Positions 23,803 to 33,005 are shown, counted from the first letter of the stretch. The stretch is DNA of 64,000 nucleotides from CAVTGO01 sp963734275 (GCA_963734275.1 CAVTGO010000013.1:372001-436000), one strand, 5' to 3'. Translations and numbers: made by a program. Notes: a model not told the origin generated them from the letters alone.

Positions 23803-25230
23803 ATGAAGCCCTCCTCGCCGAGGCCGGCGGTTCCCCCCGGCGCGCGGGCCACCCTGATCGGCCTGGTCGTCGCCATCGGGGCCCTCACGCCGGCGGCGTT
23901 CTCGCCCTCGACCGTCCCGGTCCCAGTACCCCCGGCGCGCGCCGAGCGGCCGGAGGGCGGGATCGAGCAGCTCGACCACCTGATCTTCATCGTCCAGGAG
24001 AACCGGTCGTTCGATCACTACTTCGGGGCGTACCCGGGCGTGGACGGCTTCCGCTACGTGGACGGCGAGCCGGCCGACTGTGTCCCCGACCCGATCATCG
24101 GCGCGGAGTCGTGCGTGTACCACACTGGCCAGGACCTGTTCAAAGGAGGCCCGCACAACCGCAGGGCCTCGGTCGCCGCGATCAACGGCGGATCGATGGA
24201 TGGGTTCATCGGGGCGCTGCCACCGGCGCAGCGATGGTGCGTCGAGCGGACCTCGGAGCCCTGCCAGCCGTTCGTCGGTCCGGAGCTCCAGCCCGACGTC
24301 ATGAGCTACCTGGTGCGGGAGGACATCGAGAACTACTGGACGTACGCCGACGAGTTCGTCCTGCAGGATCGGATGTTCGGACCGACCGACGGCTGGACGC
24401 TGCCCGCGCACCTGTTCCTCGTCTCTGCCTGGTCGGCGTTCTGTCCCGACGTATTGGATCCGATGTCGTGCGCGTCGAACGTGGACCTGAAGTCGGGCGA
24501 GGAGCGCTGGGAGTACGGGGAGGCACCGATCTACGCGTGGACCGACATCACCTGGCTCCTCGACCGCGAGGGCGTCTCGTGGGGCTACTACGTGGCTCCG
24601 GGGACGTGCATGTTCCCGCCGTGCGGCGGCGGGCGCGACGAGAGCTCGACCCCAGCCACGCGCAACCCGCTCCCCGGGTTCACTACCGTCGGCGAAGCCA
24701 AGGGCGACCACTTCTTCACGCACCAGGAGTTCGTCGATCAGGCGAAGGCCGGGACGCTGCCGTCCGTGGCCTGGGTCGTCCCCGGCGACGAGAGCGAACA
24801 TCCGCAGTCAAAGGTGGGGGTCCGCGGCGGCCAGGCCTACGTCACGCGGCTGATCAACGCGGTCGGCAAGAGCGACCTGTGGGGCGCGTCGGCGATCTTC
24901 CTCACCTGGGACGACTGGGGCGGGTTCTACGATCACGTCCTGCCGCCGAAGATCGACGTCAACGGCTATGGCCTGCGCGTTCCCGGCCTGGTCATCAGCC
25001 CGTACGCGCGCCGCGGGTACGTCGATCACCAGACGCTGACCTTCGACGCCTACCTGAAGCTGATCGAGGACCGCTTCCTCGAGGGCCAGCGGCTCGACCC
25101 CGTCACGGACGGCCGTCCCGACTCGCGGCCCACCGTCCGTGAGGACGTCGAGATCCTCGGAGACCTCGCCCTCGCCTTCAACTTCCAGCAGCAGCCGCGG
25201 GAGCCGCTGATCCTGGACCCGACCCCTTAG
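23803..25230 (+). CDS. Secreted phosphoesterase family protein (phospholipase C / acid phosphatase type)
   Basis: A 475-residue protein with an N-terminal membrane or signal segment (ARATLIGLVVAIGALTPAAF). The family signature HLIFIVQENRSFDHYFGAYP appears near residue 62, with the nucleophile/metal region, followed by NRRASVAAINGGSMDGFI, FFTHQEFVDQAKAGTLPSVA, WVVPGDESEHP and the C-terminal metal motif ILTWDDWGGFYDHV-like TWDDWGGFYDHV. Members hydrolyse phosphatidylcholine or phosphomonoesters outside the cell. TAGACT (23788-23793) lies nine bases before the ATG, so the leader is at most a few bases. Stop overlaps the convergent epimerase-like gene. Confidence 0.88.
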   Translation: MKPSSPRPAVPPGARATLIGLVVAIGALTPAAFSPSTVPVPVPPARAERPEGGIEQLDHLIFIVQENRSFDHYFGAYPGVDGFRYVDGEPADCVPDPIIGAESCVYHTGQDLFKGGPHNRRASVAAINGGSMDGFIGALPPAQRWCVERTSEPCQPFVGPELQPDVMSYLVREDIENYWTYADEFVLQDRMFGPTDGWTLPAHLFLVSAWSAFCPDVLDPMSCASNVDLKSGEERWEYGEAPIYAWTDITWLLDREGVSWGYYVAPGTCMFPPCGGGRDESSTPATRNPLPGFTTVGEAKGDHFFTHQEFVDQAKAGTLPSVAWVVPGDESEHPQSKVGVRGGQAYVTRLINAVGKSDLWGASAIFLTWDDWGGFYDHVLPPKIDVNGYGLRVPGLVISPYARRGYVDHQTLTFDAYLKLIEDRFLEGQRLDPVTDGRPDSRPTVREDVEILGDLALAFNFQQQPREPLILDPTP

Positions 25231-25772
25231 GACCGGTCCTCGAACGCCGGCCGTGCGGCGGCGAGCACCTCGGCCAGCGAGGGGTTCGACCGGTCGCGCT
25301 CGGAGAGCTTCGGCGTCGGGGACGGCCACGCGATCGCGAGGTCCGGGTCGTCCCACGCCAGCCCGAACTCGTCCTCGCCCGTGAAGGTCGCGTCGACCAG
25401 GTACTGGAGGAGCACCTCGGTCTCCGCGTAGAAGCCGTGCGCGACGCCCGGCGGGATCGCGATGCCCAGCCGCTCGGTGCCGGCGTCGACGTCCAGCTCC
25501 ATGGCCGATCGGAGCGCCGGGGAGCCCTCGCGCAGGTCGACGAGCGCCACGTGCGCCCGCCCGGAAACGACGCACCAGTAGTCGGCCTGGCGCCGGTGCC
25601 AATGCAGCCCCCGGAGCACGCCCGGCCGTGACCACGACAGGTTCGCCTGGACCGCCTCGGAGGCCCCCGGGATCCACTCGCGCCGGTAGGTTTCGGTCAG
25701 CCCGCCGCGGTCGTCCTCGTGGGGGACCAGCCGGAACACCCGGACCCCTGGGATCGGCGGCGGCTCGCTCAC
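25227..25772 (-). CDS. RmlC-like cupin (dTDP-4-dehydrorhamnose 3,5-epimerase family)
   Basis: A 181-residue cupin. VFRLVPHEDDRGGLTETYRR, NLSWSRPGVLRGLHWHRRQA, KxV-type VVSGRAHVALVDLREGSP and IPPGVAHGFYAETEVLLQYL follow the RmlC pattern, including the catalytic His (HWH) and the Tyr region. It epimerises C3 and C5 of dTDP-4-keto-6-deoxyglucose or a related nucleotide sugar. No other rhamnose-pathway gene is adjacent, so the exact substrate is open. GTG start at 25772 follows TAGGAT by nine bases. Confidence 0.82.
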   Translation of the reverse strand: MSEPPPIPGVRVFRLVPHEDDRGGLTETYRREWIPGASEAVQANLSWSRPGVLRGLHWHRRQADYWCVVSGRAHVALVDLREGSPALRSAMELDVDAGTERLGIAIPPGVAHGFYAETEVLLQYLVDATFTGEDEFGLAWDDPDLAIAWPSPTPKLSERDRSNPSLAEVLAAARPAFEDRS

Positions 25773-25840
25773 GGGGCGCCCATCCTAGCCCGGAACCTAG
25801 CTGTTACCCTGGCTAGAGCTGCTCTCGCCATCCTGCGTCG

Positions 25841-25869
25841 CAACTTTTCCCCACCCCCCAGCGTTCTAT
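25841..25869 (+). promoter_or_regulatory. Putative ECF-type promoter CAACT-N16-CGTTCTAT of the sigma gene
   Basis: CAACT (25841-25845) and CGTTCTAT (25862-25869) are separated by 16 bases. The AAC in the -35 and CGT in the -10 fit the general ECF promoter form. The identical pair of boxes with identical spacing occurs at 27532-27560 before the first RTX gene, which strongly suggests both are read by the sigma factor encoded here. Confidence 0.65.
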
Positions 25870-25881
25870 AAGGGACAAGCC

Positions 25882-27519
25882 TTGGTCATCAGGTCCCCAG
25901 CGCCGCGCACCACGGAGGGCGACTATGCCGCCCTGAGCGACCGCATGCTCGTGCTGGACTTCCAGGCGGGACAACCCCAGGCTTTCGTCGAGATCCACCG
26001 CCGGTACGGACGCCTCGCGCGCCACGTGTGCCAGCGGGTCATGCAGAACCAGGCGGACGCCGACGAGGCGCTGCAGGAAACGATGATCCGGGTCTTCCAG
26101 GGGCTGTACAGGTTCAACGGCCGCTACGCGCTCCGTCCGTGGATCGCTCGGATCGCCAAGAACGTGTCCCTCGACATCCTTCGCGCCCGGGCGCGCCGGC
26201 CTCTGGAGGACGGCATCGAGCCGGCGATGGACGAGTGGTCGGATCCTCGCGACGAGACCGACGTGATCGTCGAGCGCCTCGTCCTCCGCGACACCATGCT
26301 CGAGGTCCTGGCCGTCCTGCCCGAATCGCACCGACGGGCCCTGGTCCTCCGCGAGATCGACGGGCGCTCCCACCGCGAGATCGCGCACGAGATGGAGATC
26401 AGCCCCGCGCAGGCCAAGGCCCTGATCCACCGCGCGAAGGGGAGCTTCCGCAAGGGCTGGCTCGAGAAGGTCACGGGCGACGGCGGCCTGCGTGCGATCG
26501 CCTTCCTCCCGCTGCTCTGGCTCGTGCGTGTGGGCGGGATCGCTCGCCGGCTCGGCGACCGGGTCGGTCAGTCCGTCGGGCACGCCACGCAGGCGGCGCA
26601 GACCGCGCAGACCGCGACCTCCGAGGCGCTCACGACGGTGATGGGATCCGCCGCCCCGGCGGGCGCGGGCCTCGCCGAGCGAGTGGTCGCCGCCGGGATG
26701 ACGTTGCTCGTCGCGGGCGGGGTGACCGTCGGGGCCGCCAAGATCGTCCAGGACCGGAACCGCCCAGAGCCCGTCGTGGTGGCCGCGGCGGCCGCGGAGG
26801 CACCGGATACCGTGACGCACCAGCCTTCCACGCAGCCCGCCCCGCCGCCCCAGCAACCCCGGCCGGTGCGTGACGTGACGGAGATCGCACCCGTGGTGGT
26901 CGAGCCCAGCCCCAGCGTGGAGCCGGTAGTCGAGCCCAGCCCCGAAGGGGAGCCAGCGGTCGAGCCCAGTCCCGCCGTGGAGCCCGTGGTCGAACCCAGC
27001 CCGAGCGTCGAGCCTCCGCTGGTCGTGTTCCCGCCCGCGCCGGCCTGGAGTGGCGGCTTCTCGATCGATTGGACCAGCGAAAACGAGTGCAAGTGCGGGC
27101 CGGGAGTCGCCCTCGCGTCCTCCGAGTCGGCCGGCGGGCTGCTGAGCGAGGGAGCCGTACTCACCGCGACCCAGAAGCTCCGCGGCGCGGCCTCTGACGC
27201 CGAGGGCGACGCCGCCTGGGCGCTCGAGGGCGAGTACTCGGTCGAGCTCACGAAGGTCGCAGGCGCGCTCCAGCTCTCGTTCGTCCTCGAGCACGAAGGG
27301 GTGCGCACCTCCTTCTCGGGCTTGGCCTCGGTCACCGAGGTCACGGGTATGCCCGGCGACGGCGGGCCCATGACGTACACGCTGGGTGGCTCCTACAGCC
27401 TCTCCGGCGGGGCAGAGGAAAAGAGCCCGATCCGCACGAGTGGGGCGCTCTCGGTCTGGTTGAGCGTGTGGGCGGACGGCTCGACCGTATCCTCGGCTCA
27501 TTTCCAGCTCAGCCCGTAA
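25882..27519 (+). CDS. ECF sigma factor fused to a membrane segment and extracytoplasmic C-terminal domain
   Basis: A 545-residue protein. Region 2 occupies about residues 40-105 (YGRLARHVCQRVMQNQADAD and ALRPWIARIAKNVSLDILR) and region 4 about 130-190 (VLAVLPESHRRALVLREIDG, SHREIAHEMEISPAQAKALI). A membrane segment (VVAAGMTLLVAGGVTVGAAK) follows near 270-290, then a Pro/Glu/Ser-rich stalk with repeated VEPSP words, and a beta-rich domain of about 150 residues with two cysteines (NECKCGPG). Ordinary ECF factors end after region 4 at about 200 residues, so the sigma domain appears tethered to the membrane and linked to an outside sensor. TTG 25882 lies 12 bases after the promoter -10, giving a very short leader; a later start is possible. 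Confidence 0.82.
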   Translation: MVIRSPAPRTTEGDYAALSDRMLVLDFQAGQPQAFVEIHRRYGRLARHVCQRVMQNQADADEALQETMIRVFQGLYRFNGRYALRPWIARIAKNVSLDILRARARRPLEDGIEPAMDEWSDPRDETDVIVERLVLRDTMLEVLAVLPESHRRALVLREIDGRSHREIAHEMEISPAQAKALIHRAKGSFRKGWLEKVTGDGGLRAIAFLPLLWLVRVGGIARRLGDRVGQSVGHATQAAQTAQTATSEALTTVMGSAAPAGAGLAERVVAAGMTLLVAGGVTVGAAKIVQDRNRPEPVVVAAAAAEAPDTVTHQPSTQPAPPPQQPRPVRDVTEIAPVVVEPSPSVEPVVEPSPEGEPAVEPSPAVEPVVEPSPSVEPPLVVFPPAPAWSGGFSIDWTSENECKCGPGVALASSESAGGLLSEGAVLTATQKLRGAASDAEGDAAWALEGEYSVELTKVAGALQLSFVLEHEGVRTSFSGLASVTEVTGMPGDGGPMTYTLGGSYSLSGGAEEKSPIRTSGALSVWLSVWADGSTVSSAHFQLSP

Positions 27520-27531
27520 TCCGTCAGCGCG

Positions 27532-27560
27532 CAACTCTTGGGGCTAGAGCGACGTTCTAT
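27532..27560 (+). promoter_or_regulatory. Putative ECF-type promoter CAACT-N16-CGTTCTAT upstream of the first RTX gene
   Basis: CAACT at 27532-27536 and CGTTCTAT at 27553-27560, 16 bases apart: the same boxes and spacing as the promoter of the upstream sigma gene. The transcript would have a leader of about 235 bases before ATG 27805. Confidence 0.65.
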
Positions 27561-27667
27561 CCGGAGCGATCAGTAGCGAACAGCGATTCGAGGGGAACCG
27601 AACGTAGGCCTTCCCCGGGTCGGGGATCGAGGGGGTGAGATTGACGGGGCATCATGGGCTCGGATGG

Positions 27668-27696
27668 TTGACTCCGGATGAAGGGGCGAATAGGCT
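27668..27696 (+). promoter_or_regulatory. Candidate sigma70-type promoter TTGACT-N17-TAGGCT
   Basis: TTGACT (27668-27673) and TAGGCT (27691-27696) have the ideal 17-base spacing. This would be a second, vegetative promoter for the RTX gene at 27805, about 130 bases downstream of the ECF-type one. Confidence 0.5.
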
Positions 27697-27804
27697 CCGG
27701 CCGGGCTTGGTGCCCAAGCCTTCCCCCGGCGGAGTCCATGTGTGACTCGCCGGGTTCGCTTTGAGTTGGAATCGTAGGTCGAGGTAGAGAGAAAGGGGTA
27801 AGGG

Positions 27805-30084
27805 ATGAGCTTGCTCTCCCGTAGTACCGGAGGACGGCGAACGCCCGTCAAGATGGCGGCCGTATTCGCCGGAACCCTCCTGACGTACCTGCTCGTCACG
27901 GCGGTGCCGGCGATGGCCGTTTCGACGTGTACCAACGCGGCCGACTCCGACATCCTCGTCGTGACGATCGGCGTCGACGACGACGTCGCGCTCCGTGGCG
28001 ATGGGGACTTCGACTTCAGCACGAACGGCGGCGCGTTCGTCGCGTGTGGCGGCGCACCCACCGACGCCAACGTCGACTGGATCCAGGTCACCGGAGACAA
28101 CGCCGGTGTGGAGGGATTCATCCTTCTCGAGCCCGGGTTCGTGCTCGATTCCAGCAACAACAATGTGACCGTCGACCTCCAGAACGGGACCGACTCGCTC
28201 GTGCTCGAGTGGGGCGACGCTCCCGGGCAGCCCGGGAGCGATCCGTTCCCCGGTGTTGCTGGCGAGACCTTCCTCGGCACGTCTGCAAATGGGACGCTGG
28301 TTGGTTCCGCGAACGCCTTCCCAGCATGTTGTGGCGAGACGTACCTGCGCATCGACAACGCCGAGACCATCACCGTCAACGCTGAGGTCGGCGTATTCGG
28401 CGACGTCCTCGACCTCGATGGCGACGGCGGCGCCGCGGCCTCGTTGGTGAACGCCGTCGAGGCGGGCACCGCGGACGACGTTCCGGCGCTTGTCGCGGGC
28501 AACGCCTTCCCGCAGGGCGTCACGTTCAACGCCGGAGCGGGGATCGACACGTTGGTCAGCGGTGACGGTGCCGACGTGTTCAACGGCGGTCCGGACGCCG
28601 ACACCGTCGACTACATCGGCGCGAGCGCCGGCGTGACGGCCGATCTCGGCGCCGCGACGGGGACCGGGCAGGGCAACGATGTCCTGAACGACGTCCAGAA
28701 CGCGAATGGCTCGCACTTCGCCGACACGATCACCGGCAGCACGCTCGACAACGTCCTGGACGGGCGTGACGGCAACGACATCATCGACGGCATCGCTGGC
28801 AACGACACTGTGCTCGGCGGCGACGACGGGCCGGACAGCGACACCAGCGGTGGTGACGACACCCTGCGTGGCGGTGTCGGTAACGACACCGTCGATGGTG
28901 AGGACGGCGACGACGTCATCGACGAAGAGGCGGCGGCGAACGGTGCCGACAGCCTCATCGGTGGAAGCGGCGACGAGGTTGCCGGTGACACCCTCGATCA
29001 CAGCGCCCGCACGGTCGCCGTGGCCGTTACCGCAGGTGCCGGCGCCGGCAACGACGGGTCTGACCCCAATGGCGACGGAGACTCCTCCGACACCGGCGAG
29101 GAAGGCGACACCGTCGCCGGCGACTTCGAGGTCTACCTCGGCGGCTCTGGCAACGACCACTACGAGGGGTCCGGGGATCCCGAGACGTTCAAGCCCGGAG
29201 CCGGCGATGACTTCGTCGACGGCAACGGCGGCGCTGACACGCTGGACCAGTCCGAGGCCACCACCGACACCACGGTGGACCTGGTCGCCGGCACGGCCAA
29301 CGGCAACGGCACCGACACCTTCGTCGACATCGAGTCGGCTATGACCGGCTCCGGCAACGACACCTTGCTCTGGGACGGTGTCGTCACCTTCGTCGACTTC
29401 TTCTCCGACGGGGGAGAAGACCACGTCGATGCGTCCCAGGCGACGGTCGCCGTTGTGATCGACCTCAGCACGCTCGGCAACGGGCAGGAGGTCGAGAATG
29501 CGACCGGCGGATCAGGCAACGACACGTTGACCGGGAACGTCCTCAACAACGGGCTGACCGGCAACGATGGGAACGACTTCATCACCGCCGGTACGGGCAA
29601 CGACACCGTCGAGGGTGGTCAGGGCAACGACATCCTCAATGACGGTGGCGGAGCAGACGTCCTGACCTACCGCAACGCCCCTGCGGGTGTGACGGTGGAC
29701 TTGGCGAACGGCTCGGCGTCGGGCGGCGATGGTGAGGACACGCTCGGATGCTGCTTCGAGACGATCCTGGGGTCGAACTTCGACGACACCATCCTCGCTG
29801 GTCAGACCGCGTTCGATCTCCCCTTCACCATCAAGGGCTTCCAGGGCAACGACACGATCACTGGAGGCAACAGCACGGACACCCTCCGTGGTGGCAAGGG
29901 GAACGATGAGCTGCGCGGTGGCGGCGGGGACGACCTCGTGGCCGGCTCGGGCGGCAACGATATCCTCTTCGGCAGCGCCGGTGACGACCGTCTGAAGGGC
30001 GGCGCCGGAAACGACAACGGCATCGGTGGCCGCGGGTTCGATATCTGCAAGGGCACCGAGCGGGAGCGGAGCTGCGAGGCCTAA
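27805..30084 (+). CDS. Secreted RTX-type calcium-binding repeat protein
   Basis: A 759-residue protein. A Sec signal peptide ends near LLVTAVPAMA. The first 230 mature residues are beta-rich and lack obvious repeats; from about residue 235 there are many GGxGxDxxx nonapeptides (GGVGNDTVDGEDGDD, GGKGNDELRGGGGDD), which fold into a calcium-stabilised beta-roll, separated by spacer modules such as VTADLGAATGTG. Classical RTX proteins use type I secretion without a cleaved signal; this one has a signal peptide and no adjacent type I transporter. It ends in DICKGTERERSCEA, with two cysteines likely to pair. Ribosome-binding site AAGGGG. Function unknown; probably a surface or matrix protein. Confidence 0.88.
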   Translation: MSLLSRSTGGRRTPVKMAAVFAGTLLTYLLVTAVPAMAVSTCTNAADSDILVVTIGVDDDVALRGDGDFDFSTNGGAFVACGGAPTDANVDWIQVTGDNAGVEGFILLEPGFVLDSSNNNVTVDLQNGTDSLVLEWGDAPGQPGSDPFPGVAGETFLGTSANGTLVGSANAFPACCGETYLRIDNAETITVNAEVGVFGDVLDLDGDGGAAASLVNAVEAGTADDVPALVAGNAFPQGVTFNAGAGIDTLVSGDGADVFNGGPDADTVDYIGASAGVTADLGAATGTGQGNDVLNDVQNANGSHFADTITGSTLDNVLDGRDGNDIIDGIAGNDTVLGGDDGPDSDTSGGDDTLRGGVGNDTVDGEDGDDVIDEEAAANGADSLIGGSGDEVAGDTLDHSARTVAVAVTAGAGAGNDGSDPNGDGDSSDTGEEGDTVAGDFEVYLGGSGNDHYEGSGDPETFKPGAGDDFVDGNGGADTLDQSEATTDTTVDLVAGTANGNGTDTFVDIESAMTGSGNDTLLWDGVVTFVDFFSDGGEDHVDASQATVAVVIDLSTLGNGQEVENATGGSGNDTLTGNVLNNGLTGNDGNDFITAGTGNDTVEGGQGNDILNDGGGADVLTYRNAPAGVTVDLANGSASGGDGEDTLGCCFETILGSNFDDTILAGQTAFDLPFTIKGFQGNDTITGGNSTDTLRGGKGNDELRGGGGDDLVAGSGGNDILFGSAGDDRLKGGAGNDNGIGGRGFDICKGTERERSCEA

Positions 30085-30113
30085 GCGCTAGGCCAATCAG
30101 CGAACGGCAGTAA

Positions 30114-30150
30114 GGAGCCGGCCCCCTGGAAAGGGGGCCGGCTCCCTTTC
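30114..30150 (+). terminator. Rho-independent-like terminator of the first RTX gene
   Basis: A perfect 14-base inverted repeat (left arm 30114-30127, right arm 30132-30145) closes on a GGAA loop and is followed by CTTTC. The next RTX gene ends in a hairpin of the same design. Confidence 0.85.
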
Positions 30151-30562
30151 CTGATCCGAAGAAAGGTTCCCTCTCGCCCACGCATGGCCCTCGGCTTCCC
30201 CCACGCCGCCGGAGGGAGCCAGATGCAGGCAGCCGGATCCGCCAGTAGGGAAAACGGCCGACGCGGGATCGCCGGGTGCGGGCGATTCCGTATCGTCCGC
30301 TCCGTGTCCTTTTCTCATTCCGTCCGACAACCTTGGCGACAGAGGTTCGTTGTTTCAGAGTGAGACAGGTTCGCTCGGGTGCTTGCACCCTACGATGACG
30401 GGCCTAGGATGCTTTGGAACGTGGGGGAGGACCACGGTTCCGGATTCCTCCGAGACCGGACGGTACCGGAGGTTTCGGCGAGGGATCGCGACGGTATATT
30501 CCCTGCTGGTCGAGGAACGACTCGTTGGCTGCGTTTCAGCTAGAGAGAGTGAGGGGGACGGA
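30151..30562 (+). other. Intergenic region before the Ig-like/RTX gene
   Basis: About 410 bases between the terminator and ATG 30563. One plausible promoter lies at 30383-30410. A separate inverted repeat, GGAAC (30417-30421) with GGTTCC some 15 bases later, may be an operator. Short reading frames across the stretch show no domain or signal peptide. I see no RNA gene. Confidence 0.45.
30383..30410 (+). promoter_or_regulatory. Candidate sigma70-type promoter TTGCAC-N16-TAGGAT
   Basis: TTGCAC (30383-30388) and TAGGAT (30405-30410), 16 bases apart, about 145 bases before the Ig-like/RTX gene. The spacing is slightly short and other TANNNT boxes occur nearby, so the assignment is tentative. Confidence 0.3.
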
Positions 30563-32946
30563 ATGGGTGCACGAGGTCGGAAGTCCAGGACGACGCCGAG
30601 GATCGCGCTAACTCTCGCGGCGGCGTCCGCGATGATCTTCGCGGTGTTGATCCCGCTGAGTGGGATCGCGTCCGCGAACCACGGAACGCGCACGTTGCAG
30701 CTGACTCCAGAGGCTGCGGACAACTCGATCAACGCCACACACACCGTCACGGCGACGCTGAGCGGGACGCCGGATGTCGGCAGTCCGATCGAGATCGACT
30801 TCGAGATCGCTGGTCCGGGTGACGTCGACGCCGGGGACACGCCCGCGACGCCCGACCGGACCTGCACCATCACGAGTACGGATCCACCCCCGCAACGTCC
30901 TGCACCGTGTCGTATTCCAGCGCGGTCGTAGGCGTCGACACGGTCCGCGGCTGGATCGACCACGACAAGGACAACGCCACGCTCGTGGGCGAGGCCGACG
31001 TCACCGAGGGCGCTGACGCCGGCACTCCGGCCGTCGGTGAGCCCGCGGGCGGCACCGACGTTCCCGGAACGCAGACCGAGCCCGACACGACCGACGTCGT
31101 GACGAAGACCTGGTTCTCGGGTCTCCCGACAGGCGCTCGGCTCGACTGCGACGACGAGGCCGGCGCGGCGGTCCCGGACAGCGATGAGGAGATCAACCCG
31201 ATTACCGGGACGGCTGACCAGACCAGCGAGATCTACACATGCACCGTCGCCGACACGTCGACCACCCCGGCCACGGCGATCGCCGGCGTAAAGATCGACG
31301 GCGAGAACCTGAACGGGGCGAACGACCCGGACAACTCGGCCGCTGCGGGGTCCGCGGACTTCAACGACGCGTGCACCACCGCTGCCGACGGCACGTGCAC
31401 GATCACGGTCAGCCCCAGCGAGAACCAGACCGGCGTGGCCGACATCTGCTTCTGGATGGACGAGGACGCCGACACGGCGTTCGATCCGGCGGGCGCGGCG
31501 ACGGACGGCGGTGAGTGCGGCGAGGCCTTCGGCGTCGCCGAGAACGACGACCGCACCGACGTCGTCCGCAAGGAATGGCAGGTCCGGGCGGTCGACGCCA
31601 TCGACGTCACGCCGGACAGCGACGTGAACCAGACGGGCACCAGCCACACCGCGACCGCGACGGTCACGGACCAGTTCGGCGACCCGGTCTCCGGCGTGAA
31701 CGTGGACATCGTCGTCACGGGCCGGAACCCCGACGTGGAGAACGACCGGATCACGAACGCTGCGGGCGAGGTCACCCTCACCTACACCGACGCCGGCCCC
31801 GTGGGTAGCGCGGGCACCGACACGATCACGGCGTGTGCCGACATAGTGGCGGAGGACGACGCCTGCGTGGTGGCTGAGCCCTCGGACGCGGCGACCAAGG
31901 ACTGGATCACGGAGGCCGCTACCGCGGCGAACGTCGAGGTCGACATGGAGGGCTGCAACGGCCTCCTGACCAACTTCAGCGACGCGAGCTGGGACGCAGC
32001 GGCTTTGGCGAACCCGGTCGACACCACGCACCGGGTGTGCGCTAGCGCCATGACGGCCGGCGGCGTGGTCCTCGAGGGCCACACGATCACGTTCACCTCG
32101 ACGGGTCCCGGCCACTTCGCCGACTCCGCGGGAGCCGACCACACGGACCTCGGGGTTACCACGGACGTGGTGATCGGTGCCAACGGGTACGCGGAGATCT
32201 GGCTGCACTCGACAGAGTCCGGTACCCAGTCGGTAACGGCGGCGCTCGACGGCCAGAACGACACCGGCACCAAGCCGTGGGAGGCCCTGGCCGCTCGGAA
32301 CATCGACCTGGAGCCGGAGACGGCCACCAACGCGCCCGCCACCGTTCACGAGGTGACGGCGACGGTGACCGACGTGTTCGGCAACGGCGTCCCGGGCATC
32401 GTCGTGACCTTCACCGAAACCGGACCCGGGGAATTCCGCTCGGGCGGCTCGACGATCACGGCGACGACGAACGCCGACGGCGTGGCGACCGCCGAGGTGA
32501 CGACGCTAGCATCGGAGAGCGGCGATCAGACGATCACCGCCAGCCTGCCGGTGACCGGCGGCGTGGACGAGTGCGAGAGGGCCGCGGGAGACCCGGCCGA
32601 CTCGACGGCCGGGAACTGCACCGACGATGTCGTGAAGACCTGGGAGCTCGCGGCGACGTGCCCCGGCTTCGAGGGTGACACGCGCAACCAGGTGATCGGG
32701 ACGAGCGGGGACGACGTCCTCGTCGGCACCGACGCTGCGGACGTGATCTGTGGCCTGGGTGGCGACGACCTCCTTCGGGGCGCCCGCGGCAACGACCTGA
32801 TCAAGGGCGGCGGCGGGGACGACGTGATGAAGGGCGGCAGAGGCAGGGATACCCTCCTCGGCGGTCCCGGTCCCGACACCGCGAACGGGAACAGGGGCAG
32901 GGACAAGTGCCGGAGCGCGCGGGTTCAGCGGAGCTGCGAGCTCTAG
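30563..32946 (+). CDS. Secreted Ig-like (invasin Big_1-type) repeat protein with C-terminal RTX repeats (one frame change)
   Basis: The product starts MGARGRKSRTTPRIALTLAA and has a signal peptide ending near GIASANHG. Near 30873 a base appears to be missing; adding one joins TCTIT to GSTPATSCTVSYSS. The rest, about 680 residues, contains several Ig-like modules with the Big_1 pattern HTATATVTDQFGDPVSGVNV and HEVTATVTDVFGNGVPGIVV, common in adhesins and surface proteins, and then four to five GGxGxD calcium-binding repeats (GGGGDDVMKGGRGRDTLLGG). It ends CRSARVQRSCEL, the same paired-cysteine tail as its neighbours. ATG 30563 has GAGGGGGA at the right distance. Confidence 0.82.
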
Positions 32947-32969
32947 CCCGTACCGGTAAGTGTGGAGTA

Positions 32970-33005
32970 CGGTTCGGCCCCCGGAAGGGGGCCGAACCGC
33001 TTTCC
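32970..33005 (+). terminator. Rho-independent-like terminator of the Ig-like/RTX gene
   Basis: A perfect 13-base inverted repeat (32970-32982 with 32987-32999) around a GGAA loop, followed by CTTTCC. Same architecture as the terminator at 30114-30150. Confidence 0.85.

Larger units (their letters stand above)
27520..27804 (+). other. Regulatory leader region of the first RTX gene
   Basis: 285 bases without a gene. It contains the ECF-type promoter at 27532-27560, a sigma70-type promoter at 27668-27696, and a stem-loop downstream of both. GGCTTGG and CCAAGCC (around 27702-27718) pair around a three-base loop and are flanked by CTCCGGCC/GGCGGAG-type arms reaching to about 27737. I recognise no riboswitch class. 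A GC-rich, possibly regulatory leader is all that can be said. Confidence 0.5.

Noticed and set aside
27560..27804. A riboswitch (c-di-GMP or c-di-AMP class) in the RTX leader
   Set aside because: Stems are present, but I could not find the conserved core sequences of either class.
30097..30330. A 77-codon minus-strand open frame between the first two RTX genes
   Set aside because: It spans a perfect terminator hairpin and shows no domain or start signal.
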